A stretch of DNA of 5,849 bases from Alphaproteobacteria bacterium (GTDB taxonomy: Bacteria; Pseudomonadota; Alphaproteobacteria; UBA8366; GCA-2717185): the NCBI GenBank assembly GCA_016764135.1, contig JAESSL010000153.1:1-5849 (forward strand), in the 5' to 3' direction. Position numbers and translations under genes: made by a program. Below, one piece after another: positions 5,213-5,849 of this stretch (within the stretch, counting starts at the first letter, position 1; each line of letters opens with the position of its first letter). The notes under the pieces are model-generated. The model did not search any database and was not told where the DNA came from. It saw nothing but the letters and a program-made list of their open reading frames with translations.

Positions 5213-5849
5213 ATGCCAACTCATCCGTCAAAGTTACCAAAATCTGGGGCGAAACCGAGCGTCGCCATTATCGGTGGCGGCTTGTGCGGTATGGGGATTG
5301 GCTGGCGTCTTGCGGCGGCGGGATGCTCGGTGGATCTGTTTGAACGCGATACGGTTGGCCGGTCGGCCAGCTGGGCGGCGGCGGGCATGTTGGCGGCGAA
5401 TGTCGATGCGGAGCCGGGCGAAGAAATGTTGCTGTCGCTGGATCTGGACAGCCAACGACGCTGGCCCGCTTTCGCAGAAGAACTGGAAGCCTTGAGTGGC
5501 GTTGATCTGGGGTATCGGGACGAGGGCACTATTGTCGTCGCCATCGACCGGGATGACGCCGAGGCGCTTCGCTTTACCTATGACTTCCAGCGGGGGCTGG
5601 GATTGGATATTGAATGGATGACCGGCGGGCAGGCGCGGCGGCTGGAGCCGCATTTGTCGCCGGGCGTGACGGCGGCGGTGCGTAGCACGCTCGATCATCA
5701 GGTGGATAACCGGCAATTGGTCGTGGCGTTGGAAAAAGTCTGCCGGACGGCAGGCGTCCGCGTGCATGAAAACACAGCGGTGAAGGCGGTTGATATTTCC
5801 GACGGACGCGTCACCGGGGTACAAACGGCGACGGGCGCCCATCGCGCCG
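5213..5849 (+). CDS. thiO: ThiO, FAD-dependent glycine oxidase of thiamine biosynthesis (3' end beyond window)
   Basis: ThiO oxidises glycine to dehydroglycine (iminoacetate), the source of the C-N unit that ThiG uses to build the thiazole of thiamine. Only 212 codons of an expected 340-380 are inside the window; the frame is open at the right edge. An FAD-binding Rossmann segment starts at V-A-I-I-G-G-G-L-C-G (17-26), with Glu44 in L-F-E-R-D placed to hold the adenosine ribose. S-A-S-W-A-A-A-G-M-L-A (51-61) is the ThiO-type DAO signature, and D-H-Q-V-D-N-R-Q-L-V (161-170) matches the family's VDxRxL region. The first 14 residues are a polar leader ahead of the Rossmann strand. ATG 5213 is set by the Shine-Dalgarno sequence at 5201-5206. 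The TPP riboswitch directly upstream independently supports a thiamine role, and thiS, thiG or thiE may follow beyond the edge. Confidence 0.95.
   Translation, partial: MPTHPSKLPKSGAKPSVAIIGGGLCGMGIGWRLAAAGCSVDLFERDTVGRSASWAAAGMLAANVDAEPGEEMLLSLDLDSQRRWPAFAEELEALSGVDLGYRDEGTIVVAIDRDDAEALRFTYDFQRGLGLDIEWMTGGQARRLEPHLSPGVTAAVRSTLDHQVDNRQLVVALEKVCRTAGVRVHENTAVKAVDISDGRVTGVQTATGAHRA

Noticed and set aside
5082..5495. Plus-strand open frame spanning the riboswitch and the start of thiO
   Set aside because: It translates the TPP aptamer and then reads thiO out of frame, ending in R/W/C-rich peptide.
5234..5842. Long open frame on the minus strand opposite thiO
   Set aside because: It is antisense to a clearly recognised ThiO frame, is rich in R, A, P and H as expected of a GC-rich shadow, and shows no domain.
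1..5849. CRISPR array, insertion sequence, tRNA or rRNA
   Set aside because: No regularly spaced repeats, transposase motifs with terminal inverted repeats, or cloverleaf-like segments were found by eye on either strand.

Overview
The window looks like part of a proteobacterial chromosome, most likely alphaproteobacterial. Supporting points are the EmrA/EmrB/MarR protein style, a TPP riboswitch directly in front of thiO, and high GC in the conserved genes. Hand counts of single 60-base lines give about 70% GC in emrA (3661-3720) and about 72% in thiO (5641-5700). The taxon is an inference, because no rRNA or marker gene is present.

Layout. A leftward block runs from about 5014 down to 160: a MarR-family regulator, an EmrA-type membrane fusion protein (3-nt gap), an EmrB-type DHA2 drug/H+ antiporter (10-nt gap), and, after 54 nt, an asparagine-synthetase-like protein. 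The first three form the classical regulator plus tripartite-pump operon; the outer-membrane channel it would need is not in the window. The fourth gene keeps the PP-loop ATP-binding motif of asparagine synthetases but has no Cys after the initiator Met, so it cannot use the usual glutamine-hydrolysing chemistry. Its composition also differs: about 50% GC in the middle and 18-27% near its 3' end. It may be an acquired gene, and possibly makes an amide product handled by the pump, but nothing in the sequence proves that link. At the extreme left, a promoter, a Shine-Dalgarno sequence and a start codon suggest the first codons of another leftward gene.

Rightward, thiO (glycine/amino-acid oxidase for thiamine thiazole synthesis) starts at 5213 and runs off the right edge. 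It is preceded by a complete TPP riboswitch core whose last segment is also the thiO Shine-Dalgarno sequence.

The roughly 200-bp divergent region between marR and thiO is the densest regulatory stretch. It holds a leftward promoter embedded in a repeat-rich, partly symmetric element (5018-5053), a pair of similar 12-bp palindromes 17 bp apart (5069-5097), and a rightward promoter ending a few bases before the riboswitch. I see no mobile element, CRISPR array, tRNA or rRNA. No wholly new system is demonstrable. The best leads are the Cys-less synthetase beside the exporter, the operator architecture, and the very compact thiO riboswitch.
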